Source of the DNA: Stratiolaelaps scimitus
Lineage: Eukaryota > Arthropoda > Arachnida > Mesostigmata > Laelapidae
NCBI GenBank assembly: GCA_019614645.1
Contig: JABWDB010000008.1
Location: forward strand, 4,402,001 to 4,466,000
Length of the DNA stretch: 64,000 nt
Reading direction: 5' to 3'
How positions within the stretch are numbered: position 1 is the stretch's first letter; each line of letters starts with the position of its first letter. The notes beneath the pieces were generated by a model. It was given only the letters and a program-made list of their open reading frames with translations, was not told the DNA's origin and did not search any database. The translations under genes were made by a program, and so were the position numbers. Below are positions 1-13,908 of this stretch, one piece after another.

Positions 1-489
1 CAGTTAATTTTATGCTAGTATATAAACTAACCGGATCGTTTAGGATCGAATTTCTCTACCGCGAACTCGAATCGCATTGCGACAATCAACTCGCGCAAAC
101 TTATGCAACTGATTTTATTTGCGGGTACACTATATCAAAGAAACAAACATAGACACCAGCTATTCCGGTAACCGTATTTCTGAAATTCAACTTCAACGTT
201 AATCTTGCGTTCGTTTCCTAAAATAATATTCAAAATATAAACTGAAGCTATTTATTACACATAGATACCAGTATGCTTTTACAAAAAAATCATCTGTATC
301 AGAGGCGATCATAACTCGCCAAACAAAGTACTTGGGGTAGAAATGTCAAGGTCGCATCGATGTGGTCAGCGGCTGCTATCGTGAAAAGGTGGCCTCTAGC
401 TACTTGATCTTTTGCTCGGTCATAAGTGCGCAAACCTATGAACAGTAAAAATAAAACATTTCTGATTCGCTAATTTTGGCTAACTTTAG
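1..489. other. Intron sequence of dikinase-like copy 1 (window edge)
   Basis: This AT-rich stretch precedes the acceptor at 488-489 of the first visible exon. The sequence corresponding to exon 19 of the paralogues (with the GHRGYNEFDV motif) is absent, so the preceding exon must lie outside the window. No other feature was seen. Confidence 0.6.
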
Positions 490-996
490 ACTTCGGCTGA
501 GCTTCATCGTACAGCGCGCGAGGGTAGCTATCGGAAGCCGTGAGAACAGTAAGTCCCTCTGGATCAGAGGTCAACACATATGCCGCCAATGGTCTTGGGC
601 ACTGGCATCTGCAATGCACAAGGAAGGTAGACTACCTGAAGTAGAGCTTTTGTTCTTCTGCGACCTCGGTGAGATCAACAAGCTGTTGCGTGTTCGAGAT
701 CCGGCTATCATCGGCAGGTACGACGGTGAAGGGCTTACGTTTCTCGAGAGCGTTTTTGCGAGATTAAACAATCTAATAATATCAGATGGACATGAATACA
801 ATCAAAAAAGTTAGCATGTGTGAAGAGCATATCGGCAGAACTTTGGAACGATTCGATTTTGATCTCTCTGGAGTATTTTCTACTGGTGTAACTTCAATTG
901 GGTGGACTGCTTGGGACAGTCACGGGCCACGAGGTGGCGCGAGCTTTACGTAACGTTAATATAGTTCGACTGCCTTTATGACCATTGCTATCGTTC

Positions 997-1046
<50 letters not shown>

Positions 1047-2966
1047 GACTTTACGTTGTAAGGTCGAATTGTAGTGTGATTTACTAGACTCTTTGACTGT
1101 ATTCCATGACCTAGCTGCTATTGTTTGACACGAATTGATCAGTGTGCGCTTGAATTCACCTTGGCACAGGACCAACATTAGTCATCACTTCGGTGTGATA
1201 AAGCGGTGTGCTGGGCAAAGCTTATTGGAGGTGTCCATTGCATTAAAGTGTGGTTCATTAAAACGGGCTAAAACGACCAAAACGCCATTGCTAATTTAGC
1301 AGCCATTAATGCTGCCAAATCTGTGAAATGTCCTCCCCCCCATAGGATTATAATTTCACTAGGTTAGTATATGTATTTATGTATATTGAGATGAGCTGAA
1401 CTGTTTCAGTGTAAATTGTAAATTCATAATGCTAACTTCAGGAATGTTCGTCACGTTAAAACTAAACATGATATTGTCGATCACATTCAGAGCGTACCAA
1501 CGAAAGAGGATGTATCCGGATTTGGTTAAGCTCCAGTTTCCAGAGTACGTCAGGGGATTCGCTCGTCCGGTAAGACCCTTGCATGTAACTTCCCGTCAAA
1601 TAATATATGTATAGGATACGATATGCGATATATACTGATAATATTCCACTATTCCCTGTGTTGTACGTGGCTAGATGCGAGATAGATTTCCTCATGATAG
1701 GATACTAAACAAGATAGGTGTGAAAGCTGATGGTAAACGATGCAGAGGAACACAAATGGATCTTGAATAAGAACGTCAGCTCTCACTCGAAAATTCAAGG
1801 TTGTAAAGGACAATCAGACAAGATTGGTAGTGTGTATTATACAATGTGCTGCCAGCACTTTATACAGGACATAATAATATCCCTACTAAAAATAATATGT
1901 GGCTATATTAAAAAAAAAATATACCCGGAATTGCTCACACTAGTGATGAAGGGGATCCTTATTAGTCACGCACGATATCGACGAGCTAAAATAAGAGAAA
2001 TGTACACACTTCAGATTGTCGAGGAGCCTCCGACATTCGAGGACGGCGTCGTGAAGATTAAGGGTTTCCCGATCAGCAAAGGACGAATTCAGGCCAAGGC
2101 ACGAGTCATTACTACCATCGAGGAGGCGGCCACAATTCAGGTGCGAATCGGACTCTTTGGTGGAACTACCCTAATACCAGTGGCGAATAGACAAAAGGGA
2201 GTTGGATAACCCCGATTCACTCCATCCACCAGCTGTCGCGTGATAGAATCTCGGTTATTTTCCTTGTTATCTCTTCGCGGAGTGTTTCTCGACGTAGCGT
2301 TTATTAAACGCCGAATGAGCAAATGACTCATCATGCAGAGCCTAACTCGTTTACACATTATACGTGATATACATTTATACACGAAACGAATCTCGTTATA
2401 GCTTTTTTAACAGCTTTTGCAAGCACACTCGCGGGTGCGTTACAAACGTAGAAGGCATGTGATAGTATTGTTGACCACCGTTCGGCGACGTGTCTGATTG
2501 GCACATCGGCCTATCACCGCGTCTAACCTTAACCTGCCTAGTTCTTAAACGCAGTTTAAGGTTAGACGCATGTAAGCGTCAACATCTCTCGACTGCATCT
2601 TCTCTCTGCATACACCTAGCGTACACTTCCACTTGTCGTAATTAGGCAAGCAGAACTCATTTTCATGATGCGCGCGATGTAAGCAGCTTTCTACAATCCG
2701 CTTTGATATTTCAGCGCGGCGAAATACTCATCACGTATGCGACTGATATCGGTTGGTCACCGTATTTCCCGCTGCTGTCGGGAATCGCTACGGAGCTGGG
2801 TGGACTAATGTCGCACGGGGCTGTCGTGGCCCGCGAATACGGCCTTCCCTGCGTTGTGGGCGTCTTTGGAGCACGACAGGCCTTCCGTACGGGGGACACT
2901 GTCCTTCTGGACGGAGCCAATGGATTCCTATTGAAGGTTGAAGAGGCATCTGCAGATTCAGCTTAG
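490..2966 (+). CDS. Rifampicin-phosphotransferase-like (dikinase family) gene, copy 1, 3' end only
   Basis: Four exons are visible: 490-717, 1491-1569, 2015-2140 and 2715-2966, ending in TAG. They equal exons 20-23 of the two complete downstream paralogues, with lengths 228, 79, 126 and 252 and the same phases. The rest of the gene lies left of base 1, since the preceding exon is not found in 1-489. The visible part encodes the end of the helical middle domain (motif GSRENSKS), a linker, and the C-terminal phosphohistidine domain. That domain carries TELGGLMSHGAVVAREYG, whose His is the phosphate carrier in PEP-utilising enzymes. No PEP/pyruvate-binding barrel follows, so the architecture is that of rifampicin phosphotransferase. 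The protein ends EASADSA. The first 190 bases of the last exon differ from copies 2 and 3 at only three sites each, far closer than the other exons. The substrate is unknown. Exon calls are firm; function is inferred from family. Confidence 0.85.
1002..1047. repeat. (CT)n microsatellite
   Basis: A nearly pure CT run with one GT interruption lies inside the 773-base intron 718-1490 of dikinase-like copy 1. The rest of that intron shows nothing recognisable. The Arg/Glu-rich reading frame on the minus strand here is only a translation of this repeat. Confidence 0.9.
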
Positions 2967-4984
2967 GTCTAAACACATCATGCGATTAGGTTCGGCGTGT
3001 GATGTGAAATGCAGACAGACGTGGAGGGAACAATATTCAGTTTGGACTATTTCGTTGTCAAAGAACAATGGGAGAGTTGGCAAGCAATAGGGCATAGGCA
3101 ATCCGTCTAAAATGAGTGATACATATCAAGGTATAGATTACAACTGAATAACGTATCAACTAAAATTAGTCAGCATTTTACCGCGACCTGGTGACATATA
3201 TAAGAGAACTTAAGCACTGTAAATATTGCAGTTCCTTTAATAAACCAATAAACCTCTACCTCAATATTTCACCTATGTTACTCTGCCTCGGTAGAAGGCA
3301 TTCCGTATTTTAAATATAAGTAACACCACGAGATAACAGTGATATCTTTTAGATAGCCACTATCGACTGACCGTGCATCGCAAAATCGACGAAACCAAAC
3401 TTATATATATATATATATATTATACATCGGGTTTTCACTGCCAATGACTACTGCAAATGTTTTACGATATTGATTTATGAGGACGACTAGTAAGGGATCA
3501 GCTCAGAAGGAATTATCTAAGTGGCCACAGGATAGACATGATAATGCGCCAAAAATAATGGTGCCAGACATGAAATAAAGTCGTTAATAACGAAATATCC
3601 AAAATTCTTCGAACTGAGGTAATGTGGCTTACGTTCATAGTGGGTGAACGCGAACATCTAGACAATCTCGTGACGGAAGAAACTTAAGGTTGCTTCCATT
3701 CGTTCGATTGCAAGGCACCTCACTTAACACTCTACGCCAGTTCGTTGGTAGTAGGTAGCAGTTGTGAAAGAAAATAACAGCTCACTTAATTAGTTGTAAT
3801 ATCCAATTTTACCAATGAGCGATTTCACTAAGGAACGCATGCTAACACTATGTCACGTTGATGTTGCGTATAGACGCAACTATGTTAATATACTGTTCTA
3901 TCGGATTATATAAAACGTCATTTTAGTTTCGGATAAAACAAAATGAAGTGATCGAGTAAGCAGCATCCATTGGCTTCCTTTGTTGGAGGGGTAGCCTAAA
4001 TGGATAGGGTTTAAATACGACGTAAGGTATCTCATCCATAAAGTGCTAAAGAAATGTTTGTCGGAGAGCTGAAACTTTATTTATACCTCATGGCGCCAGT
4101 GGGGGATTTTATAAGTAAAGATTACCGTCCGCTAAGAGAAGAACTTTAGCCATTTTGGTGCATTTTAATGACCCATTTTGCGACCTGTAGGGCCGTCCCT
4201 CTGATGAAAATTGGTTAGCAAATAGCAAGCGGCAGTAGCAGCCTTCGACCTAACCGTTCAATCCTAATGCTAGCAGGTGCAGTGGTACCAGCAGCAACAA
4301 CAACAACATCAACAACAACAACAAACATTTAAAGCTGACAGCGCGACAATGCCTATCCTGTCTTCTATAGCCTTTCTTGGCGTCCACTTGAGTTGCAGGC
4401 AATTAACGGCGATGAGCGTGTGTGTATGTGTGTGTTTGACGTGTGGATAAGTGCTGTACATACAATCGGACGGGGAAGCATAGTCTCCATTCATACACCG
4501 CGCGCAGGATCACGTAGAGACACGCAAAGACACCTAGCGTCGTTCGCACTGCGGGCCGGCCCATTTGTCGCCGACCTCGGCGACAAACTATCCACGTCTA
4601 TTCACCACCATCCGCACTACTGGGCAAGGTCTCATGAGTTGTTCGGCCACTCCCGAGTGGCCTCCGTGGTTTCAATCACATTGATTCCTATCTCCTAGCT
4701 AAGGTCAATCAAACTCAAGTGCTATGTCCACGGCTGTGCAGACCGAGACACGGGAAACGTCGAAGCAACTGTGTTAATTTGTCGCTTGAGTGTCCCCGCT
4801 CCGTCGAGCGACGACGTGGTAATACCTCAACAACACTCTATAGTAACGCCCGTCACCGACAGTTAGGTGCGATTCACAGCTGCCGAGGTTGTGACAATCT
4901 GACAGCGGAGCTCTTGTATAGTTTCGTACGGGATTCGCGATTTGTTTGTGTGGCACAGTTTGTTGTCAGTTTCCGTGAGCCACG
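2967..4984. other. Intergenic region between copies 1 and 2
   Basis: It holds the 3' end of a SINE at about 3178-3260, an AT run near 3402-3421, and CAA-type repeats at 4290-4325. The last few hundred bases are more GC-rich and presumably carry the promoter and 5' UTR of copy 2. Several short frames at 4393-4988 overlap on both strands and have no recognisable similarity; I treat them as chance. No TATA box was identified. Confidence 0.6.
3178..3260 (+). repeat. SINE 3' end (family A) that supplies AATAAA signals
   Basis: The segment reads CGCGACCTGGTGACATATA, then GTAAATATTGCAGTTCCTTT, then AATAAACC. It matches the 3' half of the fuller copy at 15829-15979 (minus strand), with the same CGCGACSTGGTGACATATA and GCAGTTCCTTTAATAAACC blocks. 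The 5' half is missing, as is usual for truncated retroposed copies. The AATAAA at 3239-3244 is the first good poly(A) signal downstream of copy 1, and a second lies at 3246-3251. Confidence 0.7.
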
Positions 4985-7900
4985 ATGAGGACTCGTTTGC
5001 AGTCGAGCGACTGTGATGGCAGAATAAACAGAGCTATTCAATGGATTTTATTGACTCTGCTCTGGATCACTGGTTGTTCACAAGAGGACCAACGACAAAG
5101 CAACAACAATGAGTGTGAGTAGAACAGTCTGAAATGTAGACGACGCGTGCTAAAGGTGCTCCGAGTGCGGCGGGACCGCATTACTATATATTATTAAAAT
5201 ACCTTCTCAAGGAATTAAAAAATGAGGTAGCCTCAATAGTGATATCATGCGGACATACAGTGTGTCGATATGAACTGTTTTTGTTGTATATATATATATA
5301 TATATATATACAATAGATAGGTGTTAAATTAGATAGTTGTTAGCGACTCGTGCACCTCGACATGCCCAATCAAGCCACCAAAAGGTCCACTTGTGACCTA
5401 TACTTCACTGATAATTTTAGGCACAAATAAGTTACCGAGCAGCGTCAGTATACATAGGAAATATATTGAATCGAAGCACAAAGGTTGCAACGCAGCAGTA
5501 GTTAATCCAACAAAACTTGCGAGAAGAGAATACGCTATAGATGTATTTCAAATGGAACATGCAAGAGGAGCCAACAAGGACAAGAAGTTTACAAATTTAA
5601 GCATGGACTCGATTTCTATTGAAGTCAGCCACGCAAGCTCCACAATACAATTAAGAACACGAAGCCATACCGATACGCTTTGAAGTCCAGTAACGAGCAT
5701 ATTACAAATTGAAACACACACACACACACACACTTTAATTCTCTAAAGCATATGCTTTATCAAAGTTGACTCCTGAGGACCATTTCCGGCAGTGTATTCA
5801 CCGCATCGAAGATACGCGTAGTCGAAGTGGATTTTTACATTTTTTCTTGAAATTTTTCGTTGAAATTAACAACAGACTCACGACTAAATATTTTGTTTCG
5901 AGAGGAGACGACTATATATTGAGCATCTTGAAAGTGTACACGTCTATTATATGCTTATAATTGTCATCTATTCAATTTCAGCCATTTCGTACTTGCTGCG
6001 TCTGCTGCTTTGCCATGTCTACCTTCGTTTCTGGAGACGCTCCATCTTCCCTAAATACGACTACAGCTCAAACGATCCGATCAAGAGATCCTTCTTTGTG
6101 CCAGAAGTCGAATACACAATAGAGCATCCGGCGTCGCAAGAGCAGCTTGAACATGAGGTAATTTTCTGGACAGGTGTGCTATACAGACGCATTTCCTATG
6201 GTGGATACATATTAGCAAGGCTTACTCCCTAGCTATAGAGAAAATGTAAATACATCTGAACACAAAGTTTCTTTGTAGTTCTTTTTCCTAGTTTCAATGG
6301 GAAACACTAGTTATCGTACGCTGTAGGCGAACCACGTGCAATCGAATATTTGATGCATATATTTTCCTTAGATATCTGAAAGGGTTACGCAATTTATATT
6401 GTGGAAAGAAGAAAAAGTGGGATGAGGTATATTTAGAAGGGGGACCTTTTTGTGTTAACTTTCTATTGAGGATAAATAGAGAAGGCTGGATCTTAAAGGT
6501 ATTTCACGTTCAGTGGGCGTTTAGTACAATTAATGCCCACTTTTATAATTAAATAAACCTATTATTCCTTTTAAACTCCAGCTACTCACTACTCTATTTG
6601 AAGAGTACAAACATTTTCAGAAACTGAAGCACCATCACGAATTCATTAAGGGCATAGGCCTCCAACTTCAAACTTTGCCCGATCGTGTACACAAAACAGG
6701 CGCGCATGGAAATCATTCCGAGAATGCTCCCTTCTAGAATAAAGACTACGTAGGAAAGCTCCTATATTGAATGCTCTGAAGCAATTCGTACGTGGTCAGA
6801 CGAATACAAACCTATTTTGTGACTGATCTTAAAGGGGGAACAAGAGTTACTCTTGGGGGCAATGCGTTCGTCTGGTGAGTTCCTGTTTATCCGGATGGTG
6901 CGTGCATCGCAAAGACAGGCACAATTGCACATCGTCCTTAAGGATGGGAATGGTCGGACTTTCACGAGCATTGAAGGCACCAATGGCCATCTTCCTCTCG
7001 ATATCAGTCACGGGAGCAAGTTCCAGGTATCTTATATGTTTCCAACTGATTCGACATATTTAATTATCACTTTATAACCCGCGTAATCCTGGCCAAATTG
7101 CCAAAAAGCGATGTCTACTTTACTAGAAGTAGTAAGTACGATATTATTATTCATAAATGATGGCTTGGAGTATTTGTAAAGCCTTGATGATCGAACTATC
7201 GATCTCAGCGTCTAAATAGTAATAGCACAAACCCCCATGTACGCTTAGAGTGATATTGATGACTTCGGCCCAGTAAAATTACAGTTGATCTGTAGGTAAT
7301 ACAAGGGTCTGTTCTGATGTCTCAGTCGAAGTATTGTGAACATTTGTCTTTGGAGTATCGCGACAGAAGTCAATAGTGATTTAGTGCTACGAGTAATATT
7401 CTCTCATATCCTCATTGCTTAGTATATAAGAGAATATAGATCCATATGTATCGAGATATATACCATACATAAATGCGCATAAATGAAGACAAGGATCTTA
7501 CTAATGTTTTCAGGCTGGAGGCCTACGTATGCTCTGCATTGAGCCTATGCGGAGGTGGAGAATTGCTTTCAACGGTATGATGCTGTAAGTGTAACCGCCA
7601 CTGCTGACCAAATCGCTTACGCGTTTTTGGAGTGAACATACTCCCGACAACGAAACCGGGTTTGCTACTATTTATCGGACCACACAATCTAACGTATTTT
7701 TCAGCACCTGACGCTCGAGTCCAGCGTCAGCTTGAATACCAGTAGGTCGTCATATAATAATAATGTAAGGGGTGGGGTGTTTCCTTGCGTTATTTCAATT
7801 TTGCATTTGGTGTGCGTCTACCTAAAATGCACTGTTTTAGAGATAATGCCAATTTACGCTTTCGAGGGACGAATTCTTCGCTCAAATCAGCGGTCAGCTG

Positions 7901-10900
7901 TGTCCTTGTAGGGAATGGCAGCGAGAAAAAGATGCGAAGGAAATCACCCTCCATCTTTCTCTCTGTTTGAGACTCCCCTTCGACCCTGCGGTTCGCAGAG
8001 CCATCGTCAGTGAACCCTAAGCAACGGAACACGATCGGTTCATACATAAAAAGGAACCAGCCTATCACAAACGAACTAGCTAACACGTGTCCAAATCGTT
8101 TTCAGGCACAAGGAGGCCAACGAGCCGATGTACGTCCGCTTCGTTTTTATGTGAGTTCGTATGACGAGTTGAAATGAACGGCCTTGTACGGATAAGTACA
8201 ATTGGTGGACATGTTGAAATACAACTGATTCTTTGCATCACCTGACGTTGATGTCCGGTTGCTTTCGAAGCAGTTTGACAAAATTAATTTCCGAGGGGAT
8301 GCTTATTAATTCTTAGTCCTGTTAATTTTTGTCGAATATATCAATTTAGGATAGAGTAAATGGCATTGTGACTTGTCGAGTTAAACAATACACAACCACG
8401 TGAGAATGTTTCCACCACTATACAAAGTAAACTTTCGACTGACCTGTGTCTAATTCAGATGGAGTGTGCACACTGATGTTTTCGACTGGCATAAGCATAT
8501 ACCGTCTCACAGTCTGATCAAACAATGTCTCAACGCTGAGCAAAAATTGTCTCAAACGATTAGTGCGATTGAGCTGTAAGTATTGTGTACCTTTCGATAT
8601 GAGCTGAATTATTATTATCATTGTACATTGTTGCAACGTTCGAATTCGAATTTAGAAAACCTCTACTGCGCCTCTTGTGTGCAATGTATTATTTGCCTCT
8701 TTTCGTTTTACTGAATTCTTGTTGTTGTTATCATTATTATTATTATTGTTGTTATAACACGGGCTATTCGTTACGTCCAAGGCATAACATCGTCCATGAA
8801 ATGAGCTGGACCGACGCTACGGGTACGTCAAAGAAAAAAATCCGTTTATTCGTGCGGGTTCACCTTTCCCAACAGGTACCAAGAACATTTGAACGGCTTT
8901 GAGCAGACTGGCTATCTCGTCGGGACCCTTCAGGTTGGCGGACCTTCATTACCGCAACGAACTTCTGATGACGAACAGCAGCAGACGAACGTGGAGCCGG
9001 AGCAAGAGCTGTATCTACGAGGTAACTTCGTCAGGCAACGACATTACGGAATGGCCTCAGGAGGAGCACCAAGGCTTAGCGGGTTTACACACTCCTTTGT
9101 GTACAGCGCCAAAGGACAATTGCTTCAGTTAAGCGGTCTAAAATTTGCCAACTCTGAACGTGGATTTGTTTTTGGCAGCTTCGTCGGTACCTCGACCTTC
9201 AAAGATCCGATTGAAAGCGTCCTAGACGAGACAGGCAAGGAAGCCGACATACATGAGGCATTCACGTCGCCTCTGCTCAAGGTCAAGACCTGTAAGTAGA
9301 TCAGTGTCTGGCGCTTAGTATCTTCGGCATCACAGGTTGCTCGGATTTGTTTTTATAGCCAGAAGGGAAGTGGGAATAGCTAAGGGGAACGTGTTGAATG
9401 ACTCCCAGCAGACCCAGTCGCTGTCTACGAACGGATAAACATTCGGAGCAAACAGCTGAAGTTCCTTCGAAGGGAATGAATAAAAAGCATCCCTGACTCT
9501 ATATGGTTCAACTTCTAAAATACACCAGTCATATCGAACATTTTCGGGCCAAGCAGCTTTCGAGTCGACGAGAATGTAAAAGAAGAGTCTCATTTTGCGT
9601 TACAGTTGAGCTATCACACGAGGTACTGCGCTCTGAAGGGGAAGTAATTTATTCGTCTAAATCCTTCCTTGGCTGGAACAATGAATTGCGAATTTCCACC
9701 TTTGATGCCATGATCGATGGCTACAAGGCGTTCGGAATTACCCTGCAGGGTGTCACGTAAGTTGTTACGATATTGACTCTCTAGTTATACATTAGTACAG
9801 CGTAGCACAAAGGCCAAATGGTGGCGATGACCCAGAACGTCGCCAAAGAAGTTGACTTTTTTGACGTTACATTTGTTATCGTGAGTCTTCCCACCTCCCA
9901 ACACATGCTAGCGGGTCTTGCAGTTCATCACAGATGAGCTTGGGAGTAGATAAGGTTAAACCCCATGAGACGGGAATGATCAAGCAATTCTTGGGCAATG
10001 CAAATTATAATGAACATCGGCATTGCCTAACTGCTTGAAACTAGTATTTAATTCAAAGTCACACAGAGACGTTGAATGTGGAAGTGCTCTTGAATGTGAA
10101 CATTTCCAATTCCTTGGATACGCATACGCCGATAATTGATGGACTTTCTTTCACAATACGATTGAGTTGGTGAATAAACATAAGATATTCACACTCCGAA
10201 TTGACGAATAAATAAAAGGACAAATTGTAAAATATTATGTCGTTCGTCAATTTATTCACCTTTGTTCATCATATAGAAATAAAACAATTTAATTATGTGC
10301 GTAGTACCGTTAAATTCACGATTGCGATACTCGATAACGAGACTCGAGTATGCATATATACAATATGACACTAATCGAATATAATGAGCTAAAGTCAATA
10401 AAAGTGATCCGAAGATATACCGGCTATAACTAACAGTGACCTTCTGTATTGCACATATACGTTTACAGTGTCGGAATTGCCAACGATGAGTTGATCAAGC
10501 CGCCTCTCAATATCCTCGACTCGTGTATGTGATTTTGACATTGAATCTACCTCCAGAGGGCTTAGAGTTAGCGGCTAAACTTTGCTGAATTTTAGGTTTA
10601 CTGAAGTGCCTCTAATTGCATGCCATGAAATCGGAGACTTTTGATACGAAATCGGAACGAATTAGCGAATTAGTGTATACTGCCGTTTATAGATGCGCCA
10701 TCTTCACATGCTCCATACGTCGTCAGCCTTCAGGATCCCCGCTGCAAGGAGCCCAATCTTACTGGCGGTAAAGGATCTTCACTGGCCGTGCTTATGGAGT
10801 TGTCATCCATGGATTTAAGCGCATACCAGACAACCAAGGATAACATTGATATCAAGTTTGACGTACCAGCCGGCATCGTTGTAACGACAGCTGCCTTCGC

Positions 10901-13847
10901 ACGATTCATGCAATCGCCCGCGATGGCCACGGTCAAGCACGATCTGAACAAGGTTCTGGCCACTTCTTCTATCGAGGAAGTGAAGAATATTACAAACGAT
11001 TGCGTGCAGCGAGTATCGACCGAGTCCATACCGTCGTGTGTCGCCAAAGAAATATTGGAGCAGTTGCGGAACATGTTCCCAGATCTCTCTTCGAAGAGGT
11101 TTGCCGTGAGGAGTTCCTGCGCTGGTGAAGACTCGGAGGACATGTCAGCTGCTGGCCAGATGGAAACCTTCCTCGGAATCAAAGGGAAGAATGAGGTCGG
11201 TACAAGAATCTAGTATATTCCTAGACACTCAGGCTGGTATTCATGGCATAATGAGCGACGATTCTAATGTTTTTTTGCAAGCGTTTTTCCCAGTTTAGTT
11301 TAGCCCGAAAAATCGTTAACTTATTCATTCGGTATTGTTTATTCACAATAACCGCTTAGGTCGAATTCACCTGAGTAGACCATTTATGACACATACAGCT
11401 ACTACTGTGCTTTATCCTTTAAGATTTTAGCTTCAGTGGCGAAGTGTTGGGCATCGCAGTTCAGCCACGTGGCTGTTGGATATAAGCGGCGCTATGGTCA
11501 GGAGTTGGTGAGCGATATGGCTGTTGTCATTATGGAGATGGTTCCAGCGGATTGTGCCGGCGTCATGTTCACGTGCGATCCTCTGACAGGCGACCCATCG
11601 ACCATATACATCACGTCAAACTTCGGCCTCGGCGAGGTATATTTACTATCAGCGAGTCTATCGAGGGAATATCTGTCCTATCAACGTTCTTGTCATCTTT
11701 GTTAACTTCAATTTGTCTCTGCTGGGGTTTCAATTAGAGCGCTCAAATGGCATATTTCTGTTCATCGGAAGCTCCATACAGAGCTCCAAAGATTTACAGA
11801 GTACCGGATCTCTCCCTAGCAGCACTATGAGCATTTTAGCAACTTAGCTCAGCCTACGATTACTATTTAATCTAACCTAATGTGGATGCCACCCTGGAGA
11901 TGTACGCAACTTGAAACTCCACCAAAACAGCAACTCTTCCAAGAAAAACAACTCTCTGATTACAACACAAACGCATTGCGTTCAAACATACTATCATATT
12001 TCCATACCCAAGCAAAGTGCTGGGGAAGTATTTCAGCAGCGCAAACATGCAGGGGTCTAAAGTATTACATGTGTTAGCAAACATACATACAAACAAGTAT
12101 ACTACCACTGCTGCTACGAACTTTTCAACAGAGTGTCGTGTCGGCGCTCGCAGATCCGGATACCGTTCGAGTTTCCCGGGATATAAGTGGTAACCTGAAA
12201 GTCAGCGAAGTCGCTCTCGGCAAAAAGGACGTCAAGGTCGTCATGGACGGTTCGTACGTCTCAGAATTGCTTTCGCATTCACAATTCACATCAATCGCAG
12301 GCTTGAAGGCAGTCTTTCGAGGCGGGCAAAGTCACTCGTCATACCTGCGTCATAGCTACTCTCCTCCCTACAATAAGGGTCAAATAATGTTGCCAGTCGA
12401 AATCGATAACGTCGACTTGTGACTCGATTCAACTCGGTTTCGGCAGCTCCTGCGTAATGTGAGCTATGGGAGGAACGCTTGTGATCCAAGATGTTGCTAT
12501 TATTAATTAACCAAATACTGATCGAACCTTTCAGAGGGTGGTGGAACGCGCCACGAAACGATTAGTGCCGAAAAATCTTCCATTGGGTCGGCGCAGGCGA
12601 CAATGCTTGCGCATGTAGGCAACGTGATTGAACGCTGCTATGGCGATTGGCGTGACATCGAATGGGCGTTCGCCGGAGAGACATTATACGCTTTGCAAGC
12701 GCGTCCTGTTACGTTTATGGATCGACCCAGTGACTTTGAGATCGCTAGCGAACTGGATTGTGGAGCACCGGCCGAGAACGCGTGCTACTCCAAGGCGAAT
12801 GTTGGGTAAAGATACCATCACCGTTTTGCTGAGGATCTACTGTTGTCTAGGAATGAATACCTGTACTTCGTTTAAAGGGGGTCCGTCTTATGAAGCAATG
12901 CCGAAAGCAGTACCGTGGACGTTAAATGTTGGTCCGGAAATTTATTTTACTTGCCATTTTCGAGACTTGTCGAGAGTGAAATACATGATCACTCAGAATA
13001 ATTGACAAGTTCGTCTGTTTGTTGATTTTCGTTATTTACATTATCCAGCTATTTTTCCCTTTTAACATCCGTTTACTTGAGTTGTTCCCTTTTCGCATCC
13101 GGCCAATGCGATCGACGCTATTACCGAAAAATGCTGAAGTTCACTTTCTTCAATTACAGAGAGGTTCTACAAGGGTCCTCATCCCCGCTGGGAATCGATA
13201 TTCTTATGAAGGTCAATATCAACGCCATGATTGTAAGTACCTTCACGTATGTAAAATAAACATTTATTCAAACATACAATCATTGAGAATATTATTAATA
13301 CTAGACCACAGAAACAACTTCAGTGCCTGTAATGCTCACTTGCTTTCAGAACAGCAAAATTCGTTCGGCCCGTGGAAGGCGCTTTGCGTACAATCCGTAT
13401 GGGTCAAAGATGTTTCGCATCTCTCGGCAACACTTCTTCTTGGATATCTCTGAGGTGACTGCGACATTGCTGTAATCAACTAAACCATAAATTAAAGAAA
13501 GGTATAGCGAAATTCGGGTAAATTCATAATACATGTGTTGGTCTCTTCAGTTCTTCCGGTTCGTCCCAGATGGTTCAGATGTCAAATCTATCGAGTCGTT
13601 GATGCTGAACATTTGTGGTCGTATCGTTGACGATCCGGAAATCTACAATGACGTGGGAGACCCATCAGATCTACCGATAGCTTATTCTTCCTGCGAGCGT
13701 CATTGGGAATCAATAGAGGTAATTACCCCCCAGACTAAACTGCTGCGATATATGACTGTCAGGGCCACAAAAACGTTGTACATGGTCTCCGCACGCGTAT
13801 GACTTTCATCGAATGCTGCGCTTTGTGTTTTATGCCCATTTCCGGAG

Positions 13848-13908
<61 letters not shown>

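Noticed and set aside
894..1178. Minus-strand Arg/Glu-rich frame
   Set aside because: It is only the translation of the CT microsatellite.
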